64,000 nt of DNA from Clostridia bacterium. GTDB lineage: Bacteria > Bacillota > Clostridia > Oscillospirales > CAG-272. The DNA lies in the NCBI GenBank assembly GCA_017399305.1, contig JAFQDK010000046.1, positions 1 through 64,000 of the forward strand, in the 5' to 3' direction. Shown here in pieces: positions 41,618-51,474 of this stretch. The first letter of the stretch is position 1. Each line of letters opens with the position of its first letter. Position numbers and translations under genes: made by a program. The notes beneath the pieces are model-generated. The model was not told the origin of the DNA and made no database searches. It saw only the letters and a program-made list of their open reading frames with translations.

Positions 41618-44056
41618 TTATTTGCCTTCCTTGACCATTCTCTGGAGATTCCAGATGCGTTCTGCATACTCGTTGATACTGCGGTCAGCGGCAAATTCGC
41701 CTGCACCTGCAATATTGTTAATGGACATCTTGTTCCAGAGCTTTTGGTTGGGGTAAATGGATATAGCGCGGTCGTGCTCAGACTTGTAGGACTCGAAGTC
41801 AGCAAGACACATATAGGGGTCAGCTACGCCACCTGCAGAGATAAGGTAGTTTGCAATGTCGGCAAAGCTTTCACCTGCAAAGCCTTGATGCAGACGGTCA
41901 ATAGTGCGGCGGAGTGCTGCACTTGCATGATAGTAGTCCTGTGCGTGATAGCCCTTGGTCCAGAGTTCGTCAACCTCGTCGCAGTTGAGACCGAAGATGA
42001 ACATATTCTCCTTGCCCGCTTCTTGGCGCATCTCAATGTTAGCGCCGTCGAGAGTGCCGATGGTGAGCGCACCGTTGATCATAAGCTTCATACAGCCGGT
42101 ACCGCTTGCTTCCTTACCTGCAAGAGAAATCTGTTCGCTGATTTCAGCAGAGGGAACAAGTGCTTCAGCCATGCTTACGCTGTAGTTTTCAAGGAATACA
42201 ACGCGGAGCTTTTCACGGATAATGGGATCAGCTTCGATTTCCTTTGAGATGTAGCAGATAAGCTTGATAATCTGCTTAGCCATTGCGTAACCGGGGGCAG
42301 CCTTTGCGCCGAAGAGGTAAGTCTGGGGAACGATGTCGAGGTTGGGATTTTCGCGAAGATCAAGATAGGTGTTGATGATGTTGAGCGCGTTGAGAAGCTG
42401 GCGCTTATACTCATGCAGACGCTTGATCTGAACATCGAAAATGGAACTCGGGTCAATAATCTGACCGGATACTGCCTTCAGTTTGTTAGCGAAAGCAATC
42501 TTGTTGTTGTGCTTGATTTCTGCAAGTCTCTTAAGAACGGTGTCGTCATTTTCAAACTTGCGGAAATCATTGAGCGATCTTGGATTCTTCTTGTAATCTT
42601 CGCCGATACATTCGTCAATGAGTTTTGTAAGCTCGGGGTTGGAGTAGCAGAGCCAACGGCGATGAGCGATACCGTTTGTAACGTTAGTAAAGCGTTCGGG
42701 ATAGATGCGGTAGAAATCCTTGAATACAGAGCTTACAAGAATGTCAGAGTGAATCTTGGAAACGCCGTTGATATGATGAGAACCGATAACAGCGAGGTTT
42801 GCCATTCTAACTCTGCCATTTGCAAGAATAGCAAGACCGGAAATCTTATCCCAGTTTGCAGGCAGTTTTTCCCAGGCTTCCTTGCAGAAACGCTCATTGA
42901 TCTCTTTGATGATCATGTGCATACGAGGGAGAGTAAGCGCAAAGAGCTGCTCATCCCATGTTTCAAGCGCTTCGGGAAGAACCGTGTGGTTGGTGTAAGA
43001 TACAGTTCTTGTAACGATATCCCACGCCTCATCCCAGGTAAAGCGATGGTCATCCACAAGGATACGCATAAGCTCAGGAATACAGAGGGCAGGGTGAGTA
43101 TCGTTAATGTGGATAGCAACCTTATCAGGGAGATTCTCAAGAGTGCTGTAAACAGCCATGTGGTCGCGGAGAATACTCTGTACAGATGCACTTACAAGGA
43201 AGTACTGCTGCTTAAGGCGGAGAAGCTTACCTTCGATGTGGTTGTCGGAGGGGTAGAGAACTTTAGAAATGGTTTCAGCCTTGGTGCTTTCTGCAAGCGC
43301 CTGCGCATACTGTCCCTGAGTAAAGAGTGACATGTTGAAGTTTGTGATATCGCGTGCCTTCCAGAGGCGGAGTCTGCCAACGCCTTCGCTGTCAGCACCG
43401 GAGATCATCATGTCATAAGGAACCGCTTCGATCTCGTCGTAGTTTTCATAACCGATTTCGCAGTTACCGTCTACCCAATTTTCCTTGATCTGACCGCCAA
43501 ATTTAACTTTGAATGTACGGTCTGTACGGGGTACAAGCCATACATCGCCGCCGGGGAGCCATACGTCGGGCAGTTCAAGCTGATATCCGTCGATAATCTT
43601 CTGCTTGAAAAGTCCGTATTCATAACAGATAGAAAAGCCGGTTGCGGGATAATCAAGCGAAGCGAGTGAGTCCATAAAGCAAGCTGCAAGACGGCCAAGA
43701 CCGCCGTTGCCGAGACCTGCATCGGGCTCAAGCTCATACAGCTTTTCAATATCAAAGCCAAGTTTTTTCAGCGCACCTTTGTACGCGTCGACAACGCCGA
43801 GGTTGTGGAGGTTGGTTTTCAGCGAGCGGCCGAGAAGGAATTCCATGCACATATAATATACGCGCTTGCCTTCTGCATTGTTGACCTTATCTTTAAAGGT
43901 CTTGCGCTTCTCGGTAAGAATATCTTTTACGGTCATCGCTGTGGCTTTATACATCTGCTCGGGCGATGCATCCTTGGGTGTGCAGCCAAAATAACGTGAG
44001 AGCTTAAGCTCCAACTTTTCGGCTACTGCTTTGATTTCTGTGGTCTTGCTATTCAT
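41618..44056 (-). CDS. glgP: glycogen phosphorylase
   Basis: The product (812 aa) has YMCMEFLLGRSL near 70, EPDAGLGNGGLGRLAACF near 110, the IHINDTHPAL block near 325 and the pyridoxal-phosphate site region ASGTGCMKLMINGALTIGTLDGAN near 650 (Lys in GTGCMKL). It releases glucose-1-phosphate from glycogen or maltodextrin with PLP. It lies downstream of glgA, separated by a perfect hairpin, so synthesis and breakdown genes share one transcript. Confidence 0.97.
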   Translation of the reverse strand: MNSKTTEIKAVAEKLELKLSRYFGCTPKDASPEQMYKATAMTVKDILTEKRKTFKDKVNNAEGKRVYYMCMEFLLGRSLKTNLHNLGVVDAYKGALKKLGFDIEKLYELEPDAGLGNGGLGRLAACFMDSLASLDYPATGFSICYEYGLFKQKIIDGYQLELPDVWLPGGDVWLVPRTDRTFKVKFGGQIKENWVDGNCEIGYENYDEIEAVPYDMMISGADSEGVGRLRLWKARDITNFNMSLFTQGQYAQALAESTKAETISKVLYPSDNHIEGKLLRLKQQYFLVSASVQSILRDHMAVYSTLENLPDKVAIHINDTHPALCIPELMRILVDDHRFTWDEAWDIVTRTVSYTNHTVLPEALETWDEQLFALTLPRMHMIIKEINERFCKEAWEKLPANWDKISGLAILANGRVRMANLAVIGSHHINGVSKIHSDILVSSVFKDFYRIYPERFTNVTNGIAHRRWLCYSNPELTKLIDECIGEDYKKNPRSLNDFRKFENDDTVLKRLAEIKHNNKIAFANKLKAVSGQIIDPSSIFDVQIKRLHEYKRQLLNALNIINTYLDLRENPNLDIVPQTYLFGAKAAPGYAMAKQIIKLICYISKEIEADPIIREKLRVVFLENYSVSMAEALVPSAEISEQISLAGKEASGTGCMKLMINGALTIGTLDGANIEMRQEAGKENMFIFGLNCDEVDELWTKGYHAQDYYHASAALRRTIDRLHQGFAGESFADIANYLISAGGVADPYMCLADFESYKSEHDRAISIYPNQKLWNKMSINNIAGAGEFAADRSINEYAERIWNLQRMVKEGK

Positions 44057-44095
44057 TTTTGGGGTGTCTCCTTAAATATTTATATAAACAAGTTT

Positions 44096-44124
44096 AGGAA
44101 TTGCCGTAAAAAACGGCAATTCCT
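44096..44124 (-). other. perfect 11-bp intergenic hairpin between glgA and glgP
   Basis: AGGAATTGCCG and CGGCAATTCCT pair perfectly; read on the minus strand the loop is TTTTTTA and no T-run follows. Probably an RNA stabiliser or partial attenuator within the operon. Confidence 0.7.
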
Positions 44125-44133
44125 GAGAGTTTT

Positions 44134-45576
44134 TTAGAAAAGTTCATCATACATCTGAAGATATTTTTCAGCCGATGCTCCCCAAGAGAAGTCGGTTTTC
44201 ATTATCTTCATAACAAGCTTTCTGCGTGTAGCTTTGTCACGCCAAAGCGAAATAGCGGCATTTGTACGCTCGAAAAGCTCATCTGCAGAATAGTTGGCAA
44301 ATGTAAAGCCATTGCCGAACATTTCGCCGTCTACCTCGTAGTATGGCTTAATGGAGTCATAAAGACCGCCCGTTTCGCGTACTACAGGGATAGCGCCGTA
44401 TCTCGATGCTATCATCTGCGAGAGGCCGCAAGGCTCGCTCTTTGAAGGCATGAGGAAAATGTCGCATGCTGCGTAGATTTTTTTGGATGTGTCGCGGTTA
44501 TAGAGGATAAGCGAACGAACCTTGTCACGGTGACGCTCTTCAAGACCGTGCATAAAGTCTTCATAGTTCTGATCGCCCATGCCGAGTACAACAAGCTGGA
44601 TGTCATCCTCAAGCAGTTTGTCAGCAATGGGAGTGAACAGGTCAAGCCCCTTATGCGAAACAAGTCGTGAAATGAGTGCAACCATGGGAACATCGTCACG
44701 TACAGGGAGCGCAAGCTCTTGTTGCAATGCTTTCTTGTTTGCAGCTTTCTTCGCAGGCGCTTTTGCGGAATACTTTGCGGTTATTACCGGATCGGTCTCT
44801 GGATTATAGAGGTCGTAGTCAATACCGTTGAGAATTCCACGGAGCTTGTTTTGCTCCTTGATAAGCTGGTGATGAAGTCCGTGAGAGAAGGTCGGATCTT
44901 TAATCTCGGATGCATATGTCGGGCTTACGGTAGAAACCATATCACAACATTCTATGGCTGCCTTCATAAGGTTTATGCAGTTGTCATATGTCATAAGACC
45001 GAGATGTTTTTCGTCGATACCGAAAATGTTTCCGAGAATATAAGGATCATACTTACCCTGATACTCTATATTATGGATTGTAAATACGGTTTTTACTCTG
45101 CCATAACGCCAGTCACCTTTATATTTCAGCTTGAGATATATAATGGCGAGAGCCGCTTGCCAGTCATGTGCGTGAAGCACATCCGGTACGAAGTCAATGT
45201 ATGGCAGACAACTGAGAGCCGCTTCGCAGAAGTAAGCATAACGCTCTGCATCATCAAAGTGACCGTAGAGCTTACCATCTCTGCCAAAATACTGCTCGTT
45301 GTCAACAAAGTAGTAGGTAACGCCCTTGTACTTGAGTGCGCGTATGCCGACGTAAATCTGTCTCCAACCGAGTCTTACTGTGCTTTCGTAAATAGTGGTC
45401 ATCTGTGCACGGAAGCTGTCTGATACTGCTTTGTAAAGAGGCATGATTACGCGAACATCAACATTTTCGCCGCCTGCCTGCTGTATTTCAGCCGGCAGTG
45501 AGCCAAGAACATCTCCAAGACCGCCGGTAGCTGCAAATGGAAGCGCTTCAGCGCCTATAAAAAGTATTCTTCTCAT
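44134..45576 (-). CDS. glgA: glycogen synthase (ADP-glucose)
   Basis: The product (480 aa) is a GT5 enzyme: ILFIGAEALPFAATGGLGDV at the N-terminus (the KTGGLGDV motif is ATGGLGDV here, with Ala for Lys), HAHDWQAAL near 135, and LMPSKSEPCGLSQM with ETGGLYDSI in the C-terminal lobe. It extends alpha-1,4 glucan from ADP-glucose. Its start overlaps glgD by 4 bp. The Lys to Ala change at the ADP-glucose-binding motif is worth checking. Confidence 0.95.
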   Translation of the reverse strand: MRRILFIGAEALPFAATGGLGDVLGSLPAEIQQAGGENVDVRVIMPLYKAVSDSFRAQMTTIYESTVRLGWRQIYVGIRALKYKGVTYYFVDNEQYFGRDGKLYGHFDDAERYAYFCEAALSCLPYIDFVPDVLHAHDWQAALAIIYLKLKYKGDWRYGRVKTVFTIHNIEYQGKYDPYILGNIFGIDEKHLGLMTYDNCINLMKAAIECCDMVSTVSPTYASEIKDPTFSHGLHHQLIKEQNKLRGILNGIDYDLYNPETDPVITAKYSAKAPAKKAANKKALQQELALPVRDDVPMVALISRLVSHKGLDLFTPIADKLLEDDIQLVVLGMGDQNYEDFMHGLEERHRDKVRSLILYNRDTSKKIYAACDIFLMPSKSEPCGLSQMIASRYGAIPVVRETGGLYDSIKPYYEVDGEMFGNGFTFANYSADELFERTNAAISLWRDKATRRKLVMKIMKTDFSWGASAEKYLQMYDELF

Positions 45577-46706
45577 ATGATAGCTCCTTTGTCGATAAAG
45601 AAGGGCAGTGTTTCATGTCCGGACAGATTTCTGCCTTCGCGAATTACAGAGTTTTTGTCGGCGATAACGCAGTTGAGAGTAACGTCTTTAGAAATAATCG
45701 AGTCCTGCATGATAATCGAGTTCTTGATAACTGCACCTTTCGCAACAGTAACGCCACGGAAGATGATAGAGTTTTCAACAGTACCCTCAATTACGCAACC
45801 GTCAGCGATGAGCGAGTTGGAAACTGTTGCACCTGCACGGTATTTTGTAGGAGCAGAGCTACGAACCTTGGTATAAACAGGATGATACGGTACTTCAAAA
45901 AGCTCAGCGCGTGTTTCTGGCTTGAGAAGATCCATGTTAGCCGCAAAGAAAGACGGCAGTGAGTTTACGGTTGCGAGATATCCGTCAAAGTTGTAAATGT
46001 AATATTCAGAGTGCATAAGGTTCTTTGCGATGATATCGTGATAGAAGCTCTTGAGACCGTGAGCAATAGCATCGCGGATAATGTTGAGCAGGTAAAGACG
46101 TTTCATAACAAAGATATTCATGGAAACATTGTGATAACCGTCGTCTGCCGCAGTATGCTCTGAGATATCTTCGATTCTTCCAAGCATGTCAGCATCAATG
46201 AGGATCTCTTTGCCAATACCCTCTTCAGTCACCTTTTTGCGATGAGTAACAATGGTGATATCAGCGCGTGACTCAATGTGCTTGTCAACGAGCTTCTGAT
46301 AATCCATGGTACAAACGCGGTCGCAGTCGGTCATTACGACATATTCTTCTTTGGAGCGCTCGATAAAGTTTACAGCGCCCTTGAGAAGCTCAAGACGTGC
46401 AGTGTTAAGCGATTCGCTCTTTGCACTGTCATATGCGGAAACAAAGGGCGGGAGAAGTTTGATACCGCCGCTGCGGCGAGCAAGGTCCCAGTCCTTACCG
46501 GTGCCGATATGGTCCATCAGTGACTGATAGTTGTAGTTTGTAATAACGCCGACCTTGGTTATATCGGAGTTTACCATGTTGGAGAGTTCAAAGTCGATCA
46601 TGCGGTATCTTCCGCCAAAAGGGATAGAAGCGATAGCACGGCGGCGTGTGAGCTCTGGAACTACATAGTCATGTATATTAGAGAAAATTAATCCAATTGC
46701 ATTCAT
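45573..46706 (-). CDS. glgD: glucose-1-phosphate adenylyltransferase subunit GlgD
   Basis: The product (377 aa) is a GlgC paralogue: nucleotidyltransferase N-half with IPFGGRYRMIDFELSNMVNS and a left-handed beta-helix C-half with hexapeptide repeats (VSNSLIADGCVIEGTVENSI). It lacks the usual GlgC start motif with GGxGxRL, reading SNIHDYVVPELTRRRAIA instead. In Bacillota GlgD partners GlgC and raises its activity, with little catalysis alone. AAGGAGG precedes the ATG. Confidence 0.94.
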   Translation of the reverse strand: MNAIGLIFSNIHDYVVPELTRRRAIASIPFGGRYRMIDFELSNMVNSDITKVGVITNYNYQSLMDHIGTGKDWDLARRSGGIKLLPPFVSAYDSAKSESLNTARLELLKGAVNFIERSKEEYVVMTDCDRVCTMDYQKLVDKHIESRADITIVTHRKKVTEEGIGKEILIDADMLGRIEDISEHTAADDGYHNVSMNIFVMKRLYLLNIIRDAIAHGLKSFYHDIIAKNLMHSEYYIYNFDGYLATVNSLPSFFAANMDLLKPETRAELFEVPYHPVYTKVRSSAPTKYRAGATVSNSLIADGCVIEGTVENSIIFRGVTVAKGAVIKNSIIMQDSIISKDVTLNCVIADKNSVIREGRNLSGHETLPFFIDKGAII

Positions 46707-46719
46707 CGTGTTATCCTCC

Positions 46720-47907
46720 TTAATCCTGAATCATGGCGCCGGCTTCAACAGTTGCGCCGGCATCGACATTGATGCCATTACCGATAACAGCGATACCCTT
46801 GGCGGTGTCTTTTGACTCGCCGATTGTTGCACCGTTTCCGATAGTGATGTTTTCGTCAAGAATTGAATAGTCAACCTTTACATCTTTGCCAATATAAGTG
46901 TTAGCCATGATAACACTGTCTTTTACAACAGCGCCTGCTTCAACGGTAACGCCGTGAGAAAGTACAGAGTTGATAACCGTACCGTCTATCTTACATCCCT
47001 CTGTGATAATGGAGTTGGAGATAACAGCGCCATTGCCCACAAACTGAGGGGGGCTGACAGACGAGCGTGAATAGATCTTGCCCTTGGTTTCATCATTCAT
47101 GGAAAATTCAGGATCTTCGCCGAGGAGATCCATGTTTGCTTCCCAAAGGCTGTCAATGGTTCCAACGTCTTTCCAGTATCCCTCAAATGGATATGCAAAC
47201 ATTCTCTCTCCAGCTGCAAGCATGGTGGGGATAATGTTCTTGCCGAAGTCGTTTGATGAGTTTTCATCCGCTTCATCAGCTATGAGGTACTGCTCGAGAG
47301 CTTTCTTGTTGAAGATGTAGATACCCATAGAAGCCTTGGTTGAATCCGGCTCCTTGGGCTTTTCGGTGAACTTGTAGATCTGACCGTCGTCATGAGTGGT
47401 CAGAATACCGAAACGGCTTGCTTCCTTAAGCGGAACTTCAAGCACTGCGATGGTGCAGGCAGCATCTTTTTTCTTGTGATAGCGGAGCATTGCTGCATAG
47501 TCCATGCGGTAGATATGGTCACCTGAAAGGATAACTACATATTCTGGGTCATACTGATTGATAAATGCGAGGTTCTGGTAAATTGCGTTTGCAGTACCCT
47601 TATACCAGTCAGCTTTTTTCTGTCCCTGGTAAGGGGGAAGTATCTTAACGCCGCCGTATGTGCGGTCAAGATCCCAGGGGAGACCATTGCCAACATAGTC
47701 GTTGAGGACAAGCGGCTGATACTGGGTGAGAACGCCGACAGTATCTATCCCGGAGTTGATGCAGTTTGAAAGCGGGAAGTCAATGATGCGGTATTTACCT
47801 CCAAAGGTAACCGCAGGCTTTGCGGTGGATTTGGTCAGTGCGTAAAGTCGAGAGCCTTGGCCGCCTGCAAGCAGCATGGCGACACATTCTTTTCTCTTCT
47901 GGTTCAT
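46720..47907 (-). CDS. glgC: glucose-1-phosphate adenylyltransferase, catalytic GlgC
   Basis: The product (395 aa from this ATG) has [16 protein letters not shown] near residue 9, [20 protein letters not shown], the [13 protein letters not shown] catalytic block near 122 and a hexapeptide beta-helix end. It makes ADP-glucose, the committed step of bacterial glycogen synthesis. An upstream start at 47922 is possible, but the ATG at 47907 has a better-placed AGGTAAGGA. It lies 13 nt before glgD. Confidence 0.96.
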   Translation of the reverse strand: MNQKRKECVAMLLAGGQGSRLYALTKSTAKPAVTFGGKYRIIDFPLSNCINSGIDTVGVLTQYQPLVLNDYVGNGLPWDLDRTYGGVKILPPYQGQKKADWYKGTANAIYQNLAFINQYDPEYVVILSGDHIYRMDYAAMLRYHKKKDAACTIAVLEVPLKEASRFGILTTHDDGQIYKFTEKPKEPDSTKASMGIYIFNKKALEQYLIADEADENSSNDFGKNIIPTMLAAGERMFAYPFEGYWKDVGTIDSLWEANMDLLGEDPEFSMNDETKGKIYSRSSVSPPQFVGNGAVISNSIITEGCKIDGTVINSVLSHGVTVEAGAVVKDSVIMANTYIGKDVKVDYSILDENITIGNGATIGESKDTAKGIAVIGNGINVDAGATVEAGAMIQD

Positions 47908-47932
47908 ATTCCTTACCTCCACAGATTTATAA

Positions 47933-49801
47933 TTAATTTGTCTTTTCTTTAAGGATCAATGCTCCGTGCGCAGGGAGATCAAGCGAAAGGGTGTAATATC
48001 CTTCCGTTTGCTTTTTAGAACGTGTGCTGTATTTTGCTTTTTTATATCCACCGTACTTTTCACTCATCGAGTCGATAAGCACAGAATAGGATGCGCGTTT
48101 GTTTACATTGAGTATGTGGCCCTCACGTTCCACCGGTGTGAAGTTTATAATTGCAATAAGTGATTCACCGGCTCTATTTTTTCTTCTGAACGCGATTATG
48201 CTTTCATCGGCGTTGTCAACCTCTATCCATTCAAACCCGTTCCATGAGCCGTCATCGTCCCAAAGTTCGCTTTGCTTTAAATAAAGGTTGTTCAGGTCGC
48301 GCACAAAAGCCTGTAACTTTTTATGGCTTTCATACTCTGTGAGAAACCATTGTACTTCGCTTTGAAAGTTCCATTCATCAAATTGTCCTATTTCGCTTCC
48401 CATAAACAGCAGTTTCTTTCCGGGATGGCACATCATGTATATGAGAAATGCGCGCATACCGTCAAACTTCTGCCCGTAAAGCCCGGGGAATCGGTCAAGT
48501 AAAGAGTGTTTCCCGTGCACAACTTCATCGTGCGATATCGGGAGAACATAGTTTTCTGAATAGGCATACATCATCGGGAAAGTCACTTTGTTGTGATTGC
48601 CTTTTCTGAAGTATGGGTCTGTTTCTGCATAAGATAGAGAGTCGTTCATCCAGCCCATGTTCCATTTGAGATGGAACCCAAGCCCGTCACCCTCAAATCT
48701 GGTTATATTTTCCCACGCGGTAGATTCCTCGGCTATCATAAGCACGTCGGGATAATTGTACCGCATGTAAGAATTTAGTTTTTTAAAAAATGCTATTGCT
48801 TCAAGTGAGCGATTGGTGCCGTATATATTCGGATTCCACTCGCCGCCCTGTCTGTCATAATCAAGATAGAGCATTGATGCCACCGCATCAACTCTCAGTC
48901 CGTCAATGTGGTATTCTTTTGCCCAGTATACAGCGTTTGAGATGAGAAAACACTGTACCTCGTTTCGCCCTGTGTCAAAGCATCGCGTTCCCCATGATTT
49001 GTGTTCCATGCGGTCCGCGCCTTGAAACTCGTAAAGCGGGGAACCGTCAAATTCATAAAGACCGTGTTCGTCTTTGGGGAAATGTGCCGGTACCCAGTCA
49101 AGAATTACCCCAAGCCCTGCGGTGTGTGCCGCATTTACAAATGCCATAAAGTCATGCGGAGAGCCAAGACGCGATGTTGGCGCATAGTATCCGCATATCT
49201 GATATCCCCAAGAGCCGTCATACGGGTGCTCCGCAATTGGCATGAGTTCAATGTGAGTGTAGCCCATTCTTTTTGCATAGGGAACAAGCTCTTTTGCAAG
49301 TTTTTTCCATGAGTAGCAAGAGCCGTCAGCATTTTTCTTCCAGGAGAGCGTATGAACCTCATAAATGTTCATCGGCAGACTGTAAAAATCGGAACTGTCA
49401 GCCGCGCGCTTGTTCATCCACTCGTCATCTGTCCAGCAAAATCCGTCGATATCGAAATATACCGATGCTGTTGCAGGTGCAAGTTCAGCTGATGTGGCAT
49501 AAGGATCTGCTTTGTATAGTTGGCGGTCACCGCGAATAATCTTGAATTTATATTTTGCTCCGTTGCCAAAGCGGTTTATGTCGAGCGAGAACTCCCATAT
49601 ACCGTTTTTGTTTTTCATTGGGCAGGATTCATCCCAGCTGTTATGGTCGCCAACCAGGAAAACTTTATCGGCGCTCGGCGCCCATACGCGGAAAACGTAT
49701 TTTCCGTTTTCGCGGTGCACACCGAGATATTCGTATGCGTTGTAGTTAGTACCTTGTAAAAAAAGAAATTCAGCGAGGTTGTCTTGACCTCTTTTGCCCA
49801 T
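47933..49801 (-). CDS. glgB: 1,4-alpha-glucan branching enzyme
   Basis: The product (622 aa) has an N-terminal CBM48 ([27 protein letters not shown] in part, near 25), the GH13 barrel with [32 protein letters not shown] (nucleophile Asp), MIAEESTAW (Glu) and [12 protein letters not shown], and a C-terminal beta domain. It adds alpha-1,6 branches. AAAGGAG lies before the ATG. It is 16 nt after the unknown first gene of the operon. Confidence 0.96.
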   Translation of the reverse strand: MGKRGQDNLAEFLFLQGTNYNAYEYLGVHRENGKYVFRVWAPSADKVFLVGDHNSWDESCPMKNKNGIWEFSLDINRFGNGAKYKFKIIRGDRQLYKADPYATSAELAPATASVYFDIDGFCWTDDEWMNKRAADSSDFYSLPMNIYEVHTLSWKKNADGSCYSWKKLAKELVPYAKRMGYTHIELMPIAEHPYDGSWGYQICGYYAPTSRLGSPHDFMAFVNAAHTAGLGVILDWVPAHFPKDEHGLYEFDGSPLYEFQGADRMEHKSWGTRCFDTGRNEVQCFLISNAVYWAKEYHIDGLRVDAVASMLYLDYDRQGGEWNPNIYGTNRSLEAIAFFKKLNSYMRYNYPDVLMIAEESTAWENITRFEGDGLGFHLKWNMGWMNDSLSYAETDPYFRKGNHNKVTFPMMYAYSENYVLPISHDEVVHGKHSLLDRFPGLYGQKFDGMRAFLIYMMCHPGKKLLFMGSEIGQFDEWNFQSEVQWFLTEYESHKKLQAFVRDLNNLYLKQSELWDDDGSWNGFEWIEVDNADESIIAFRRKNRAGESLIAIINFTPVEREGHILNVNKRASYSVLIDSMSEKYGGYKKAKYSTRSKKQTEGYYTLSLDLPAHGALILKEKTN

Positions 49802-49817
49802 AAGAGCTCCTTTCTTT

Positions 49818-50276
49818 TTACTCTCCTATCTGGCCGATATGCACAGACTTAAGCGCCTTGTTAAGCGCGTTTGCCATTTCCTTTCTTGTACAGTTTGCGC
49901 GAAGCTCAAAAACCTGATCGTCGCGCATTTTAAAGCCTTGAGAAGCAATGTTGTCTGTAGGAGTAAATGCAAATCCGTCCCCTTCTGAATAAAAGCCGAC
50001 AAGGAGACCGAGATTGCGGATCGCCTCGGTGTATGAGCGTGCTTTGAGATATGTCTGGATGCTTGGCGGCATATCGTCGCGTGCATCTTCTGAGTCGCAT
50101 TTATCAAAAAGACGGTTTACAAAATCGCAAAGCATTTCGTCAGAGTATGGGGGCATAAGAAGGAACAGTCTGTCTATCGGGCGCTTTCCGTATTTCTCGG
50201 ATGGACCGAACGGTGCACCGTAGAGAGCCTTGTTTTTGTCAATATAGATATTGATTATTTTGTAGTCCTGTGCCAT
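49818..50276 (-). CDS. unknown protein, first gene of the glycogen operon
   Basis: The product (152 aa) has no signal peptide or membrane span. It starts YKIINIYIDKNKALYGAPFG and includes SYTEAIRNLGLLVGFYSEGDG and a C-terminal RKEMANALNKALKSV. I do not recognise a family. Its position directly behind the operon promoter and 16 nt before glgB suggests a glycogen-linked or regulatory role; this is inference from position only. Confidence 0.75.
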   Translation of the reverse strand: MAQDYKIINIYIDKNKALYGAPFGPSEKYGKRPIDRLFLLMPPYSDEMLCDFVNRLFDKCDSEDARDDMPPSIQTYLKARSYTEAIRNLGLLVGFYSEGDGFAFTPTDNIASQGFKMRDDQVFELRANCTRKEMANALNKALKSVHIGQIGE

Positions 50277-50576
50277 AATTATACCTCATTAATTATAAGT
50301 ATAATTATATTATAACACAAAGTATAGAAAATTGCTTGCTTTTTTACAAATAATTTAAGTTAAATGTAATTTTTAGCACTTTTAGCATATAAAGTAGTTT
50401 GTTTTCTTGAAATGCTGTATATTTACAGATTGATTATTGCAATTTTCGGTTTGGTTTTTATGCGCCTAACTACAAAAAAGATAAGCTGAAAATAGGATAG
50501 AACAAAACTCTATAAATAATACTTGTCCTTGCTTGTAATTATGAGAAAATGATTTTTCTTTTGCTCTTCGCAAAGT
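50277..50576. other. AT-rich intergenic region with no gene seen
   Basis: The stretch between the glycogen operon and the amidase terminator has no plausible reading frame. It contains only the glycogen promoter at its left end. I see no repeats or structured RNA in the rest. Confidence 0.6.
50309..50314 (-). promoter_or_regulatory. extended -10 of the glycogen operon
   Basis: On the minus strand TGTTATAAT (TGn plus TATAAT) lies 33 nt before the first start codon. No good -35 is seen. Confidence 0.55.
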
Positions 50577-50611
50577 AAAAGAAGCAGACATTTCAAGTGT
50601 CTGCTTCTTTT
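50577..50611 (-). terminator. terminator after the amidase gene
   Basis: AAAAGAAGCAGACA/TGTCTGCTTCTTTT, 14 bp, loop of 7 nt; overlaps the amidase stop codon. Confidence 0.88.
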
Positions 50612-51308
50612 AAAAATAATTGTCAATTCCGTCTGCAAGTGCTGTGGCAAAATTCTTTTGCCATTCTGCATTTGTCAGCTTTTCTGCATCTTTTTTACTT
50701 GTGATAAATCCGCATTCTATAAGAACTGCCGGCACGTTTGATTTATACAGCACAGTATAGCTGTCAGCGCCGTCCATTTCTTTTATAATAACGCTTTTGT
50801 CATCGGGAAACTTTTTGTTTATGCATTTTGCAATTGCCTTAGCAAATTTTTTGTCGTTTTTGGTGTTGTGGATTTTATTTCTCGCATAGTAAACGCGAGT
50901 GCCGTATACTTCATCATTTTCTGGATATGAGTCGCAGTGTATGGATATAAACAGGTCCGCGTTTTGGGAGTTTGAAAACTCTGCGCGTTCACTCGGTGTA
51001 AAAACGGCCGCATCCCCCTCGGTATCCGGAGCAGTGCTTCCGTCATGCGTCATTATCACGTTGTATCCGCGCATGGTTAACTCATTTGAAAGCTCTTTTG
51101 CTACGGCAAAGTTTATCATGGCTTCGGTAATCTCGCCGAGGTTTTCTTCATGCAGTGCGCCTACATCATAAAGTCCGTGACCGGGGTCCACTACGATATA
51201 AAGTGTACTTTTATCTATTTCTTTTGTAGTTTGCATCTCTTCATCATTGCTTGCGCAACTTGATAATACTATTGTAAGTACAAGCAGAAATAAAACTATT
51301 TTTCTCAC
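50610..51308 (-). CDS. N-acetylmuramoyl-L-alanine amidase lipoprotein, Amidase_3
   Basis: The product (232 aa) starts with GTG behind GGAGGTG. It has a lipoprotein signal (KIVLFLLVLTIVLSSC) and an Amidase_3 domain: VVDPGHGLYDVGA near 37 (zinc His), EAMINFAVAKEL with the zinc Glu, FISIHCDS near 130 (second zinc His) and VLIECGFITSKKDAE near 195 (catalytic Glu). It cuts the amide between MurNAc and the stem peptide on the outer face. The longer frame to 51359 lacks a ribosome site. It diverges from the GntR operon. Confidence 0.92.
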   Translation of the reverse strand: MRKIVLFLLVLTIVLSSCASNDEEMQTTKEIDKSTLYIVVDPGHGLYDVGALHEENLGEITEAMINFAVAKELSNELTMRGYNVIMTHDGSTAPDTEGDAAVFTPSERAEFSNSQNADLFISIHCDSYPENDEVYGTRVYYARNKIHNTKNDKKFAKAIAKCINKKFPDDKSVIIKEMDGADSYTVLYKSNVPAVLIECGFITSKKDAEKLTNAEWQKNFATALADGIDNYF

Positions 51309-51400
51309 TTTTGACACCTCCGCACTTAAAATGATACAGAATTCGACAAGAGTTGTCAACTGTAAAAGTTTTAAGAAATCTTTAAGTTTTTGTCAATATG

Positions 51401-51429
51401 TTGACATAGTGCCGAAAGTATGATATCAT
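51401..51429 (+). promoter_or_regulatory. promoter of the GntR-ABC operon
   Basis: TTGACA, 17 nt, TATCAT; the start of transcription falls near 51436, inside the palindrome below. Confidence 0.85.
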
Positions 51430-51432
51430 AAC

Positions 51433-51453
51433 TGTACTAATACAAATAGTACA
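51433..51453 (+). promoter_or_regulatory. probable GntR (YtrA-type) operator
   Basis: A perfect inverted repeat, TGTACTA-7 nt-TAGTACA, covers the transcription start and ends 22 nt before the regulator's start codon. YtrA-type GntR dimers bind such palindromes at their own promoters, so self-repression is likely. Confidence 0.75.
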
Positions 51454-51474
51454 CCACGAAGGAGGTTGATAATA

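Noticed and set aside
42413..43330. 305-codon plus-strand frame opposite glgP
   Set aside because: glgP is unmistakable on the minus strand; the opposite frame lacks a ribosome site and any motif.
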